From: JBCBWG01 sp036804185
Lineage (GTDB): Bacteria > Pseudomonadota > Alphaproteobacteria > Rhizobiales > Hyphomicrobiaceae
DNA: 52,568 nt
Assembly: GCA_050330095.1 (NCBI GenBank)
Contig: JBHJOC010000084.1
Location: 1-52,568 of the forward strand
Direction of reading: 5' to 3'
In this document: one piece after another, positions 37,001 through 44,865 of the stretch
Layout: each line of letters opens with the position of its first letter
How positions within the stretch are numbered: position 1 is the stretch's first letter
The notes under the pieces: generated by a model
Told to the model about the DNA's origin: nothing
Database searches by the model: none
The model's input: the letters and a program-made list of their open reading frames with translations, nothing else
Translations under genes and position numbers: made by a program

Positions 37001-39156
37001 GCGCCGGCAACGATGTTTACCGTGATGAATGCCGTCGACGAGTTCCCGTTCGAATCCGTGATGGTGTAGGTGAACAACTCAGGCGTCGTAGAACCTGTTG
37101 GCGGCGTGTAAGTCAGCGTGCCATTCGCGTTCAGCAAAACCGTACCGCCGCTCGTCAGCGTGAGCGTCTGTCCGGGTGAAATCGGAGTGTCAGCGATATT
37201 GACGATCGAGATCGGATCATCATCAAAGTCGATGTCGTTGACCAAGGGGCTGATCATCACCGGCGTATCGATATTGGTCCCGACAACATCGTTTTGCGCG
37301 ATCAGATTCGATTGCAGACTGTCCGCGCTGACGAGCAGCCAGGAGTTCCAAACAGCGTCGCCGATATCGGCAACGCCGATTGTGATCGTATTGACAACCC
37401 CTGGCGTGACGACCGCATTTGCACCGAGCGTCAGCGTGAAGCCGTCCATTTGGGTCGCATAGAATGGGCCACCGTCGGTGAGATCGTTGTTCCGGAAGAG
37501 CGACGGTGCAGACGAATCGAACACGCCATTGGATGGGTTCGGGTCGTTGGCCTGGTTTCCGAATTGCGGGTTGTGGGCAGCGGCATTGTTGATCGTATCG
37601 ATGCCGATCGGCTGCCCCATCGGGTTGACGGCAATATTCGACCCGTTGACCCAGATGCCCATGGCATCGTTGACGGACGCATAAACGTATTCGTTGTACT
37701 CGTCGGAGCCAAATACGAACTGGATCGAGACTCGGTCATTCACCGGAATGAACTCGATCGTGATATAAGATGCGTCAAATGATGCGCCGCCGCCAACCGC
37801 TGTGAAAAGCGGTGTGCCGGGCTGGCCCATGTTGGCGCCAGCTGTTCCGCCATCAGAGGTGTTGAGATCGGTGAGTGAGTCTGCCCGTCCCGTCGAGAAG
37901 ACCACACCACTGTCAAACGTGAGCCACTCGGGCGTGTAGCCCGTGGCACCGGTGAATGTCCCCGCCTGATCAGCAGCTCCACCGAGCGTTGCGCTGACGA
38001 TGGTCACATCGTTGCCGAGGATTGTCTGCGCGATCGTCGTCGCAGTCACCGTCGTGCCGTTGACCGGCGTGACGACCAGCGGAGCAAGCAGGCCCTGATA
38101 GTCGGGCGCGAAGATGCCCTGCGCTTCGATCGTTCCGATCTGTGTCTCGAGAACCCAATCTCCGCCAAGGTCGGCGTGGCCGGTGGAGTTTGACGACGCT
38201 GCGATATCGGCGCCCGTGATCTCTGCAAGCCGCGTTGCAGCCGCGATCCCAGCCTCGCCCATGGTGAAGTCGCAACCGTAGATCAGGATGTCACCGTCCG
38301 CGGCCAGCGCCTGACCAATCGCAGAAAGCGGGTTGGCGTGAATGCCGTCCATGCTCTCAGAGGTGAGAATTGCATTTCCGAGGCGCAACTGGCCGGGCAA
38401 CCCGTGGCTGACGATGTGAATTGCATCGATATCGGAGCGATCGGCAAGCGCCGCCGCAATCTGCTCGATGCCATCGCGATCAGCCGTGATCAAGATCACC
38501 TCGGCGCCTTCGGGCAAGCTCTGAATAATCGCGTCACGGTCGGGGATGACGGAATCGATGAAGAAAATTTCGGTGCGAGACTGCCCTCCAGCTGCCCCCA
38601 AAGCCGCGATCAGAGTGTCGGTGTCGGCCTCTGCGGCGGCTTGCTGCTCGGCGGCACTGGCCGCAGACGAGGTGTCATCCTGATCCGAGGCCGCATCGTC
38701 GAATGTTGTTGCAACGGCGGCGTCAAACACGATCCTCGGCTCAAGGGCGCGCGGTGCGAACACGCTGCCAAGCAACGAGGCAGCCTTGCCATGCGCTTCG
38801 GCCGCGAGACGTGCTGCGCGCTCAGCCCGACGCTGCTTGCGACGCGCCGCAGCCTGTCGAAGGGCAGCCCTCAGCCGGCGAAGGGCACGGCCGACATAGT
38901 CTCGAATCATCATGGTCGGCCTGCTTGCCGCGACGCTTCCCAAGGCACGGCGAATGGCCGCCGAAAATCTTGCGATCAGACGCCTCAACCACTGCGCGTG
39001 TTCCGGAGGCTGAGGACCCCCTGCATCCGCTTCGGAGTCGAAGCGGGTCTTCTTCAGACGGGTCGCAATATCCGACCAGCTGCTGCGTGCGCGGGCGGCG
39101 AAATCAGCAAGTGCTGCACCAGGGGAGCGTTGCGTCGTGGGCGTGAATACGGACAT
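34060..39156 (-). CDS. Giant DUF4347/cadherin-like repeat surface protein
   Basis: A 1698-residue protein. Residues 1-135 are strongly basic with no classical Sec signal. RALEPRIVFDAA (136-147) is an LEPR-type motif seen at the N-terminus of very large surface proteins. DUF4347 covers about 195-355 (IDAIHIVSHGLPGQL, ILIYGCDFTMGEAG). A choice-of-anchor L-like domain covers about 370-615 (VFGSDEYNEYVY). From about 620 to 1475 run seven or eight cadherin-like/tandem-95 repeats marked by PVNDPPV or PVQDA and by NGTLTY-type strands. A C-terminal region of about 220 residues has no RTX nonapeptides. Such proteins act in adhesion or biofilm and often leave by type I secretion. A TolC-type gene lies 1.5 kb upstream on the same strand. 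No good ribosome-binding site precedes the ATG. Confidence 0.88.
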   Translation of the reverse strand: MSVFTPTTQRSPGAALADFAARARSSWSDIATRLKKTRFDSEADAGGPQPPEHAQWLRRLIARFSAAIRRALGSVAASRPTMMIRDYVGRALRRLRAALRQAAARRKQRRAERAARLAAEAHGKAASLLGSVFAPRALEPRIVFDAAVATTFDDAASDQDDTSSAASAAEQQAAAEADTDTLIAALGAAGGQSRTEIFFIDSVIPDRDAIIQSLPEGAEVILITADRDGIEQIAAALADRSDIDAIHIVSHGLPGQLRLGNAILTSESMDGIHANPLSAIGQALAADGDILIYGCDFTMGEAGIAAATRLAEITGADIAASSNSTGHADLGGDWVLETQIGTIEAQGIFAPDYQGLLAPLVVTPVNGTTVTATTIAQTILGNDVTIVSATLGGAADQAGTFTGATGYTPEWLTFDSGVVFSTGRADSLTDLNTSDGGTAGANMGQPGTPLFTAVGGGASFDASYITIEFIPVNDRVSIQFVFGSDEYNEYVYASVNDAMGIWVNGSNIAVNPMGQPIGIDTINNAAAHNPQFGNQANDPNPSNGVFDSSAPSLFRNNDLTDGGPFYATQMDGFTLTLGANAVVTPGVVNTITIGVADIGDAVWNSWLLVSADSLQSNLIAQNDVVGTNIDTPVMISPLVNDIDFDDDPISIVNIADTPISPGQTLTLTSGGTVLLNANGTLTYTPPTGSTTPELFTYTITDSNGNSSTAFITVNIVAGAAPTVDLDASEPGTDYAATFTIGGASVPVADIDTLVTDPDSPIFTASIGIMNAQPGDALTVVGSLPAGITVSPVSTTTNIVLVGDASPADYATAIRQIGFSTTNPSPLLGDRNISVQVTDTAGLASNVAVATLTIVNPAPVATADVFDGVEDTTLSGNLLANDSDPNGDTLTLTQIEIGGVITLVPPGGVTVTLAEGELTIGPNGAFSFVPTPNYFGTVPTVAYTVSDGFSSVTTTLDITVAPVNDPPVDGDETVDVTEDTPVSGTLLANASDVDGDPLAIADFTIAGEAGPFGLGVPYAIAGVGTVTIDADGAFSFTPAPNYDGLVPAIGYTVSDGNGGTATSTLQLVMVPVNDPPVGVDDGIGVTEDVVAGPVNVLSNDLDVEGDPLTIASASIDTDGDGVEDALVLGVATALVDGSGTPIGTITVEANGDVTFAPAPDYTGPVPDLTYIPNDGTDDGTPATVSFGPIVPVNDPPVLADTTGDGNPDGGDLAVTTPEDTPVSGAIAVIDVDGDILNYTVTEAPAHGSVAVNQDGTYTYTPAPDYNGPDTFTVTVSDGNGGSIDVVVDVLVTPVQDAFDDVATVPEDGTVTFAVLGNDTFSGPVDVTIETPPSFGTVVVNPDGSITYQPAPDFHGTDTLTYLVVTASGTVETATVTFEVTPVQDARDDFVEIQSGQPVVLEPLANDTFSGPVTVTGAVASEGGTVTINSNGTLSYQPAPGFSGVETVTYVVTDAFGNTEGATIIVRVAAPPSLEETGPRPTTILDRPILAPLRVEGIVLETANGIQSLGTISSVSAEGIVLDAANALGGLGGISEATGVLAAIERLDPAVRQALWNGASSLQEAVERAVGGFDVSTLSGFSLRLDLSDDVGGDASRPQIVFDVLVRDRTLVVQITNTVVGQEVGVSGYAITERSRGTLPDWLQRVDEGLLVGQRPADADALELDVTVLYRDGTSEQRAIRIATASGETVELAGGGSGSR

Positions 39157-39204
39157 TGAATAAACCCGGTGGTTGCGGATAATCCGGGAACATGCTCACT
39201 GATA

Positions 39205-39221
39205 ATGTTTAAGATAAACAT
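39205..39221. promoter_or_regulatory. Inverted repeat upstream of the adhesin gene
   Basis: Perfect 7-bp arms ATGTTTA / TAAACAT around AGA, extended by GAT / ATC, 49 bases before the adhesin ATG in an AT-rich stretch. Its position and symmetry suit a regulator-binding site. Confidence 0.45.
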
Positions 39222-39638
39222 ATCAGCTGCCCTGAATGTGGGCAGAACGACGCAAGGATTAGGATAGCATTTACAGATGTGTATTCTCAAAAATCTTCAT
39301 TAATAGAACTGCTGCAACTTTGCGTTGTACAGCAAGCTTTAGTTAGACGTTTGCATCGAAGTCGTTGGGCTGGCGTCTGACAAGACCGCGACCTGGGCAT
39401 CAGGGATATTCGCCCGACGATGGGCACTCACCGCTTCATACGAAAATCTGATCGCGAAGGCAGGGAAGAGACGGCGTCATCGTTCAGGGCATTTACAGGT
39501 CCTTGTATGGCGCCGAACACCGGCTCCAACCCTTTCGGCACATGGCATGAACTGCGACCCAAAGCCAACACGGCGGCTGGCACGATGACTGCATGGCCGC
39601 AGTCCGCGACCTGTTGGAGTTCGGGAGAACGTTCGCCT
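39222..39638. other. AT-rich upstream region
   Basis: The first 150 bases are clearly more AT-rich than the surrounding genome and probably carry the adhesin promoter. No gene is supported before the small exported protein at 39639; the longer open frame upstream of that ATG lacks protein-like character. Confidence 0.4.
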
Positions 39639-39881
39639 ATGAAAGCGTTAATGATCGTCGCGGCCCTGACCGGGGGATTTACGGCGTACCCAGGTTTCAA
39701 TGCGAAGAACGCGACCATCGAGGCCTATACCGATCGCGGGCCGATCTACGAGATCATCGTTCGGTGTCCGGTTGGAACTGCGATCATTAGTTATTCCAAA
39801 TCGGAAAGACTCTACTGTGGGCCCACAGGCCGCTGCCGCAGTTCGCTCCAGTCGACGGTCCAGGAAGCTTGCCAATATTGA
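39639..39881 (+). CDS. Small exported cysteine-containing protein
   Basis: An 80-residue protein I do not recognise. It starts MKALMIVAALTGGFTAYPGF, a short signal peptide, followed by a body with four cysteines (VRCPVG, LYCGP, GRCRSS, EACQY) that could form two disulfides in the periplasm. GGAG lies about 14 bases upstream of the ATG, which is far. It is alone on the plus strand between the adhesin and the TolC-type gene. Confidence 0.55.
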   Translation: MKALMIVAALTGGFTAYPGFNAKNATIEAYTDRGPIYEIIVRCPVGTAIISYSKSERLYCGPTGRCRSSLQSTVQEACQY

Positions 39882-39960
39882 TCACTTGAGAATTATCCGA
39901 CCACACGTGGCCGCAGCCGCAGTCAAAAGGGCGGATGAAAATGCTCTATGCCTCTCAGTC

Positions 39961-40289
39961 CAGCACCGCCGACCAGAAGTCGCTGCACGCTCCGCAACGC
40001 GCGCCTACCAGAGACTTCTGATCGAAAATCGTTACGAGATCCCAGATGTTATTCGTACCCGTTGCTTTCCGTCGTTCGTTTCGGCGCCTGGCGAGGGTGA
40101 CAGACGGACTCCGGAAAACACGGATAAGTGTTCCTTCTTCGCCACTTCGTTCCCTTTTCAACACCCGATTGACCGAGCGTCGGAGACGGAGCACTAGCAC
40201 CTTCAAGAGTTTATTGCTGCTTTTGTTGCCAACGCTTGGCAGGCGAGACTGCAGAAGATGGAAACCAAGCGCTCGTGACGCAACACTAG
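39961..40289. repeat. Composite foldback element, B-C-A-D
   Basis: Four hairpin modules in a row: B (39961-40038), C (40053-40120), A (40128-40197, ending CTAG) and D (40198-40289, ending CTAG). The C-B unit is inverted relative to the copies at 21-28 kb. Module A here is the most decayed copy, its left arm TTCGCCACTTCG matching poorly. The composite lies between convergent genes; the remaining 330 bases to the TolC-type stop show nothing further. Confidence 0.82.
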
Positions 40290-40618
40290 AGCAACTTTGT
40301 CCGATCCGTGACTTGCCTTGACGATCCTGTCAGATCGGCTGCTGCTCTTCGGATGCTGCTCGCGCATTGCGTCACTGATTCTTCCAACCATGGACGGATT
40401 GGATCCGTGGCCAAGCGCCAGCGAGAAAATTTAAAATCACAGGGTTATTAGTGTTTCCTCCGGCTCTGACATTGGCTGAGAACCGGTCTCAACCGGAAGG
40501 CAAATCTCAGCACCAAAAGACGAGCAGAGAACGCACCCACACTTCACAGTAAAAAGCCGACGCACTTGCGCCGGCTCTGTCCTGTTCTTCGTCGGCGCCA
40601 TACGCGGCGGATCGCTCG

Positions 40619-42139
40619 TTACGATCTCACAATCCCGTGCCTCCGGCCGCGCTCGATCCAAATCGCCCTCAGAGTTGCCGCGAGTGACGCCACGTCACTG
40701 TCAAGATCGACCTCATCTCGATAAGGATCGAGGCCCATCGAGGCATAGACGTTTGCATAAGCATTCTGCAGGCTGGCATGTGCAATGTCGCGTTTCACTT
40801 CCGCGACCAGTAAGTTCATTTCCTCGCGAATAAGGGTCTGCTCGGAGATTCTCCCGGCCGCATACTCGACCCGAAGCTTTTCGACCAAGCGGCGCTGTAC
40901 CGTAAAGTATTCATGCCCGGTTTGAAGCTCGCGACGTGCATGATGGAATCGGATTTGCGAAACATGCACCTGCGTCATGATCGCCATGGTCACGGCCAGC
41001 GCACGCTGATCCAGAAGCGCGCCTTGTGACTCGATGACACGCCGACGTGCTGGATAATGGACGACGCGCATCAAGTTCCAGCTGGCGCGAGCGCCCCACG
41101 TCAGCCAGTCGTTGTTGAGATAGTAGCTGTTTGAGTCCCAGTTCGCGCCGGCGTAGAGGTTGATCCCGGGCAACAACTCAAGCAGCGCGGCATCCGCCTC
41201 GTGCATGTTGATGCGCTGGCGATAAGCGACCTCGCGTAATTCAGGCCGGTTGTTCATCGCGGTCCATATCATGTCGCGCGATTTTGCTGGCAATGTCGGA
41301 ATGCTTTGTGGGCCGCTCGGGATCGCAAGCGAGAATTTGGTGCCCGGCTTCAGATTCATGAGTGCCGCAAGCTGCGCTTTCGCGACAGAGAGCTCCCGCT
41401 GGAGTTCACGAATGGTGCGTTTGATTTCGACCAGCTCCCGCTCGTACGTTAAGGCAGTAATTGGCGAAGCCTGCTCTTCGGCGGCGAGCGAGCGCGTGTT
41501 CGCCAGCGCGGCGTTGGCCCTGCCCTCGAGATGAGATAACCGCGTGACGAGCCGCTCAGCAGTGACGGCTCGCCAAAATGCCGTTCTCACGTCCTCGACG
41601 ATGCGGTTGATAACCTTGCGGCGGGCTTCCTCGGCGATCAAAACCTCATCAGCAGCTTGCCGCGCCCTGACATAAGACAGGCCGAAATCCAGAACATGCC
41701 ACGACATTTCAATGTCCGCATTGCGCCGATGCTTGTCCTGGCTGGTGTTGGGATTGCCGAAGGCGCCACCGCCGACGATATTGCCGGTCGCTGGATCGAC
41801 TTGATCCGACGTCGACGCCAGAAAGTTGTCTCGGCGATCAAAGCCGGCTTCGGCCACGATCTTCGGCAGCAATGAATAATGGGCGAAGTCGAGTTCATCG
41901 CGACGCAAGGCGGCCTGATAGAGCTCCACGCTTGCATCCAAGTTGTATTTGAGAGCGCGGGCCATCGCCTCATAAAGCCCGATGGGCCGGTGGATAGGCT
42001 CTTGATCAGCAGCGACGCGTGCAAGGCGATCCGTAGCTGCTGAGGCGAGTTCAATGCGATCCAATGGCTGTGGCACCACGGCACAACCGCCAGCCAAGCA
42101 CAGGCTGGCTGAAAGGGACAAAAGGAAAGGGGTGCGCAT
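40619..42139 (-). CDS. TolC-family outer-membrane efflux lipoprotein
   Basis: A 506-residue outer-membrane factor. The N-terminus MRTPFLLSLSASLCLAGGC is a lipoprotein signal with Cys19 as lipid site, as in OprM-type proteins. Two long helical OEP repeats follow, with the inter-repeat NNRPELREVAYRQRINMHEADAAL near residue 290-320 and LLPGINLYAGANWDSNSY as the second beta section. The barrel channel works with an inner-membrane pump and a periplasmic adaptor, neither of which is in this window. It is upstream of the giant surface protein on the same strand, so it may be its type I exit channel; this is inferred from position only. A possible -10 (TATAGT) lies around 42210 on the minus strand. 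Confidence 0.88.
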   Translation of the reverse strand: MRTPFLLSLSASLCLAGGCAVVPQPLDRIELASAATDRLARVAADQEPIHRPIGLYEAMARALKYNLDASVELYQAALRRDELDFAHYSLLPKIVAEAGFDRRDNFLASTSDQVDPATGNIVGGGAFGNPNTSQDKHRRNADIEMSWHVLDFGLSYVRARQAADEVLIAEEARRKVINRIVEDVRTAFWRAVTAERLVTRLSHLEGRANAALANTRSLAAEEQASPITALTYERELVEIKRTIRELQRELSVAKAQLAALMNLKPGTKFSLAIPSGPQSIPTLPAKSRDMIWTAMNNRPELREVAYRQRINMHEADAALLELLPGINLYAGANWDSNSYYLNNDWLTWGARASWNLMRVVHYPARRRVIESQGALLDQRALAVTMAIMTQVHVSQIRFHHARRELQTGHEYFTVQRRLVEKLRVEYAAGRISEQTLIREEMNLLVAEVKRDIAHASLQNAYANVYASMGLDPYRDEVDLDSDVASLAATLRAIWIERGRRHGIVRS

Positions 42140-42492
42140 GTCTGCTGACCTTGATTAGCTGATCACAGGACGCAGAACGGGACGAACCCGGATGGTGCGT
42201 AAGCGCAGTTACTATACCCTTAATAAAAATGCGAGAAGCGCACAATATGCGTAAACAAACCATCACCGTGCGAACTATGTTGCCGGCGAGGCACAAGCAG
42301 TATCGATGACTGAGCTCGCTGCTTGTCTCGCCTTCTTTGCCAACGACCGTGATGCACGGATCGGCCGATGACCGCGCGGTGCCTTACGAGCGCACGAGGG
42401 ATGCCGTCGAAAACCAGGGTGTCGCCGCCGCGCCTGGTATGTCGCAATCTATAGAGCCCGCGCTCGATCTCGCGCGAGAGACCACGCGGCTC
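42140..42492. other. Upstream region of the TolC-type gene
   Basis: About 350 bases. The minus strand carries GGTATAGT near 42210-42217, a plausible -10, within an AT-rich patch (CCTTAATAAAAATGC on the plus strand). No gene is supported; a short open frame in 42337-42540 runs into the foldback element and has no protein-like features. Confidence 0.35.
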
Positions 42493-42661
42493 CTAGTGTT
42501 CCGTCTCCGACACTTGGTTTCCTTTGCAGCACCAGATTGACCAAGTGTCGGAGACACAGGGAACACGAGCAACCTCATGCTTCTCGTGTTGCTTTTGTCG
42601 CTGACGCTTGGCAGGCGAGACTGCAGAAGGTGGGCCCCAAGCCTGAGTGACGCGACACTAG
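42493..42661. repeat. Foldback element, complete A-D unit
   Basis: The clearest complete copy: CTAGTGTTCCGTC at the left end and GACGCGACACTAG at the right. Module A (42493-42569) pairs CTCCGACACTTGGT with ACCAAGTGTCGGAG, a perfect 14-bp stem. Module D pairs TGACGCTTGG with CCAAGCCTGAGTGA. The link between them reads AGCAACCTCATGCTTCTCGT. It starts within 20 bases of the tcuA stop on its right side. Confidence 0.88.
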
Positions 42662-42680
42662 GCCGAACCTTGCAAAACCG

Positions 42681-44177
42681 TCAGAAATTGCCGATCGCGT
42701 GGCGCGCCGCACTCTCGCCAGCGATACGACCGAACACCGCGCCGTTCATAAGACCGGTGCCACCCGGGTAATTGTGGTAAAAAATTCCGCCAACCATTTC
42801 ACCCGCAGCACAGAGCCCGGGAATTGGTTCGTAATCGGTACTTAGAACCTGCGCATCCCGGTCGATCCTCACACCACCGAACGTGAAGGTCACTCCACAC
42901 GTCACTGCGTAAGCCTCGAAGGGGGGGTCCGAGATCGTATTCGCCCAATGACTTTTGGGTACTTTGAGGCCGACGGTCCGACGGCCATCCTTGATATTGG
43001 GATTGAAGGCAACATCCTGGGTGATGCTGTCATTATAGTGCTGTATCGTCCGCAAAGCCTGCTGACCATCGACACCTTCAAGCTGGGCAACGAGACCTTC
43101 GAGCGTGTCGGCTGACACTTTTGTTACGCGGCGGATCCGGTACTCATCCCGCAGGAGATGCAGCACCTTTTTATCAAACACCTGCCAGGCAAAACTGCCT
43201 GGTTGCTCTAGAATGACCCTTCCGTACTTCGCATAGGTATAATTTCTAAAATCGGCCCCCTCGTCGACGAAACGATCGCCACGCGCGTTGAGCATGATTC
43301 CGAAAGGATAAGAGTGCTTCTGGAAATTGTCTCCGACCGCCAGATCCCCGAATTCCGGTGCATTGAGATCCCATCCAACCGCATGGCAGCCGGACCAATT
43401 GCCGGCCGTTGCAGCCCCGATGTCGATCGCCATTTTGATGCCATCGCCAGTATTGTAGCGTGAGCCCCGCACCTTCGCGATGTCCCAGCCAGGCCCGAGA
43501 TACCGTGTCCGCATTTCGGGATTCGCCTGGAAGCCGCCTGCAGCCAGCACGACGGCGCGTGCTTCGACGTCGACGATCCTGTCGGGTAGGCGGACCCTGA
43601 CGCCGTTGATCGCGAAACCGTCAGACAGCAGCTCGAGCGCCCGCGCGCGGTACCAGATCTCGATGCCGGAGCGACGGGCGATGTCCGTCCAGGCCTGAAC
43701 CAGTCCCGGCCCCCCACCCCAGGCCTCAAGCGTCAATCCACCCCAGAACTTGAACTTGCCGTCGATCTTGAAGGCCTGGCGACCATAGATCGGCTGAAAG
43801 CGTATGCCCTGCCCTCGCATCCATTTCATGGTCGAGAGACTGTTTCGGACGAGCACCTCGGTCAGGTCGGGATCGGTCCGGTATTGGGTGACGCGGAACA
43901 TGTCGTCGAAGAACTGGTCCTGCGTGTACGTCCCAAAGTCGGTGTTTGCGGCCTCATCATCCGTCAGATCGGGGACGAGGGTGCGAATATCATCGACACC
44001 GTCGTAGGCAAAGCGGATCGCGCCTGCCGTGAACCGCGAGTTGCCGCCACACTCGTCCTGCGGTGCGCATTCGAGCACGAGCACCCGCGCGCCCTTCTGC
44101 TGCGCGGCGGTCGCGGCTGCAAATGCCGCGTTGCCTGCACCAACGACGGCGACATCGAAACTCGGACCCGTGGCCAT
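42681..44177 (-). CDS. TcuA-like FAD-dependent dehydrogenase
   Basis: A 498-residue flavoprotein of the fumarate reductase/succinate dehydrogenase flavoprotein group. It opens with the dinucleotide fold VAVVGAGNAAFAAATAAQQ, then ECGGNSRFTAGAIR. C-terminal FGGVRIDRDAQVL and GEMVGGIFYHNYPGGTGLMN close the FAD site. It most resembles tricarballylate dehydrogenase TcuA, which makes cis-aconitate, but no TcuB or TcuC is present, so the substrate may differ. AAGGAAGGAG seven bases before the ATG is a strong ribosome-binding site. A GntR/FCD gene is divergent from it and a 20-bp palindrome lies about 100 bases upstream. Confidence 0.85.
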   Translation of the reverse strand: MATGPSFDVAVVGAGNAAFAAATAAQQKGARVLVLECAPQDECGGNSRFTAGAIRFAYDGVDDIRTLVPDLTDDEAANTDFGTYTQDQFFDDMFRVTQYRTDPDLTEVLVRNSLSTMKWMRGQGIRFQPIYGRQAFKIDGKFKFWGGLTLEAWGGGPGLVQAWTDIARRSGIEIWYRARALELLSDGFAINGVRVRLPDRIVDVEARAVVLAAGGFQANPEMRTRYLGPGWDIAKVRGSRYNTGDGIKMAIDIGAATAGNWSGCHAVGWDLNAPEFGDLAVGDNFQKHSYPFGIMLNARGDRFVDEGADFRNYTYAKYGRVILEQPGSFAWQVFDKKVLHLLRDEYRIRRVTKVSADTLEGLVAQLEGVDGQQALRTIQHYNDSITQDVAFNPNIKDGRRTVGLKVPKSHWANTISDPPFEAYAVTCGVTFTFGGVRIDRDAQVLSTDYEPIPGLCAAGEMVGGIFYHNYPGGTGLMNGAVFGRIAGESAARHAIGNF

Positions 44178-44277
44178 CTGGCCGCTCCTTCCTTGGTACT
44201 TCTATTGTGACCAAATGTGTTGCCGATCGGTACGACTGACGTCAGGGCGATCGACCGGCCGCGGGCCGCACGATGTT

Positions 44278-44297
44278 TTGTATGCAATTGCATACAA
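44278..44297. promoter_or_regulatory. 20-bp perfect palindrome, candidate GntR operator
   Basis: TTGTATGCAATTGCATACAA, perfectly symmetric, about 100 bases upstream of the tcuA ATG in the tcuA-gntR divergent gap. FCD-type GntR regulators usually bind short AT-rich palindromes near their own or neighbouring promoters. Confidence 0.65.
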
Positions 44298-44459
44298 TCT
44301 TGCGGGGCGCATGTCCAACGCAAGCTCGGCAACGGGGCATCAGCTAAAGCGAGATAGCGAGCGCCGCATGGGCCTTCGCCACCGCGTTCGAAAACTCAGA
44401 GCAACGCAAACGCGAACGGCCCTGAGGGCTCCACCGCTACAACTGGCGCCAGCCTCATG

Positions 44460-44791
44460 CTAGTACCGCCGATCAGAAGTCCTTGCACCATCCGCAACAC
44501 CCGACTGCCAGGGACTTCTGATCGAAAGGCGGTACAAGAGACATCTGATTGCTCGTGCCCTTTGCGTTCAGAAGTTCGTTTCGGCGCCTGACGAAACTGA
44601 CAAGCGAACTTCGGAAAGCGGGTCCGAGTGTTGCGTCACTCACGCTTGGTCCCACCTTCTGCAGTCTCGCCTGCCAAGCGTCAGTGACAAAAGCAACACG
44701 AGAAGCATGAGGTTGCTGGTGTTGCCTGCGTCCCCGACACTTGGTCAATCGGGTGCTGCAAAGGAACCAAGTGTCGGAGACGGAACACGAG
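44460..44791. repeat. Composite foldback element, B-C-D-A
   Basis: B (44460-44538; starts CTAGTACCGCC, arms GATCAGAAGTCC / GGGACTTCTGATC), C (44551-44628; arms GAAGTTCGTTT / AAGCGAACTTC), D (44625-44706; arms CACGCTTGG / CCAAGCGTCAGTGA) and A (44719-44791; arms CCGACACTTGGT / ACCAAGTGTCGG). It ends 74 bases before the gntR ATG, so it may affect its expression. Relative to 39961-40289, the A-D unit is inverted while B-C keeps its orientation. Confidence 0.86.
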
Positions 44792-44865
44792 GCTTGATGG
44801 CAGACCATCAATCGGCAGGATCAGCATGAACCGGAACAACCTCTTGAGGCACCACACCTAGTTCG

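Noticed and set aside
39961..44791. CRISPR array interpretation of the repeats
   Set aside because: Repeats are long foldbacks of variable combination, not short direct repeats with regular unique spacers, and no cas genes are present.
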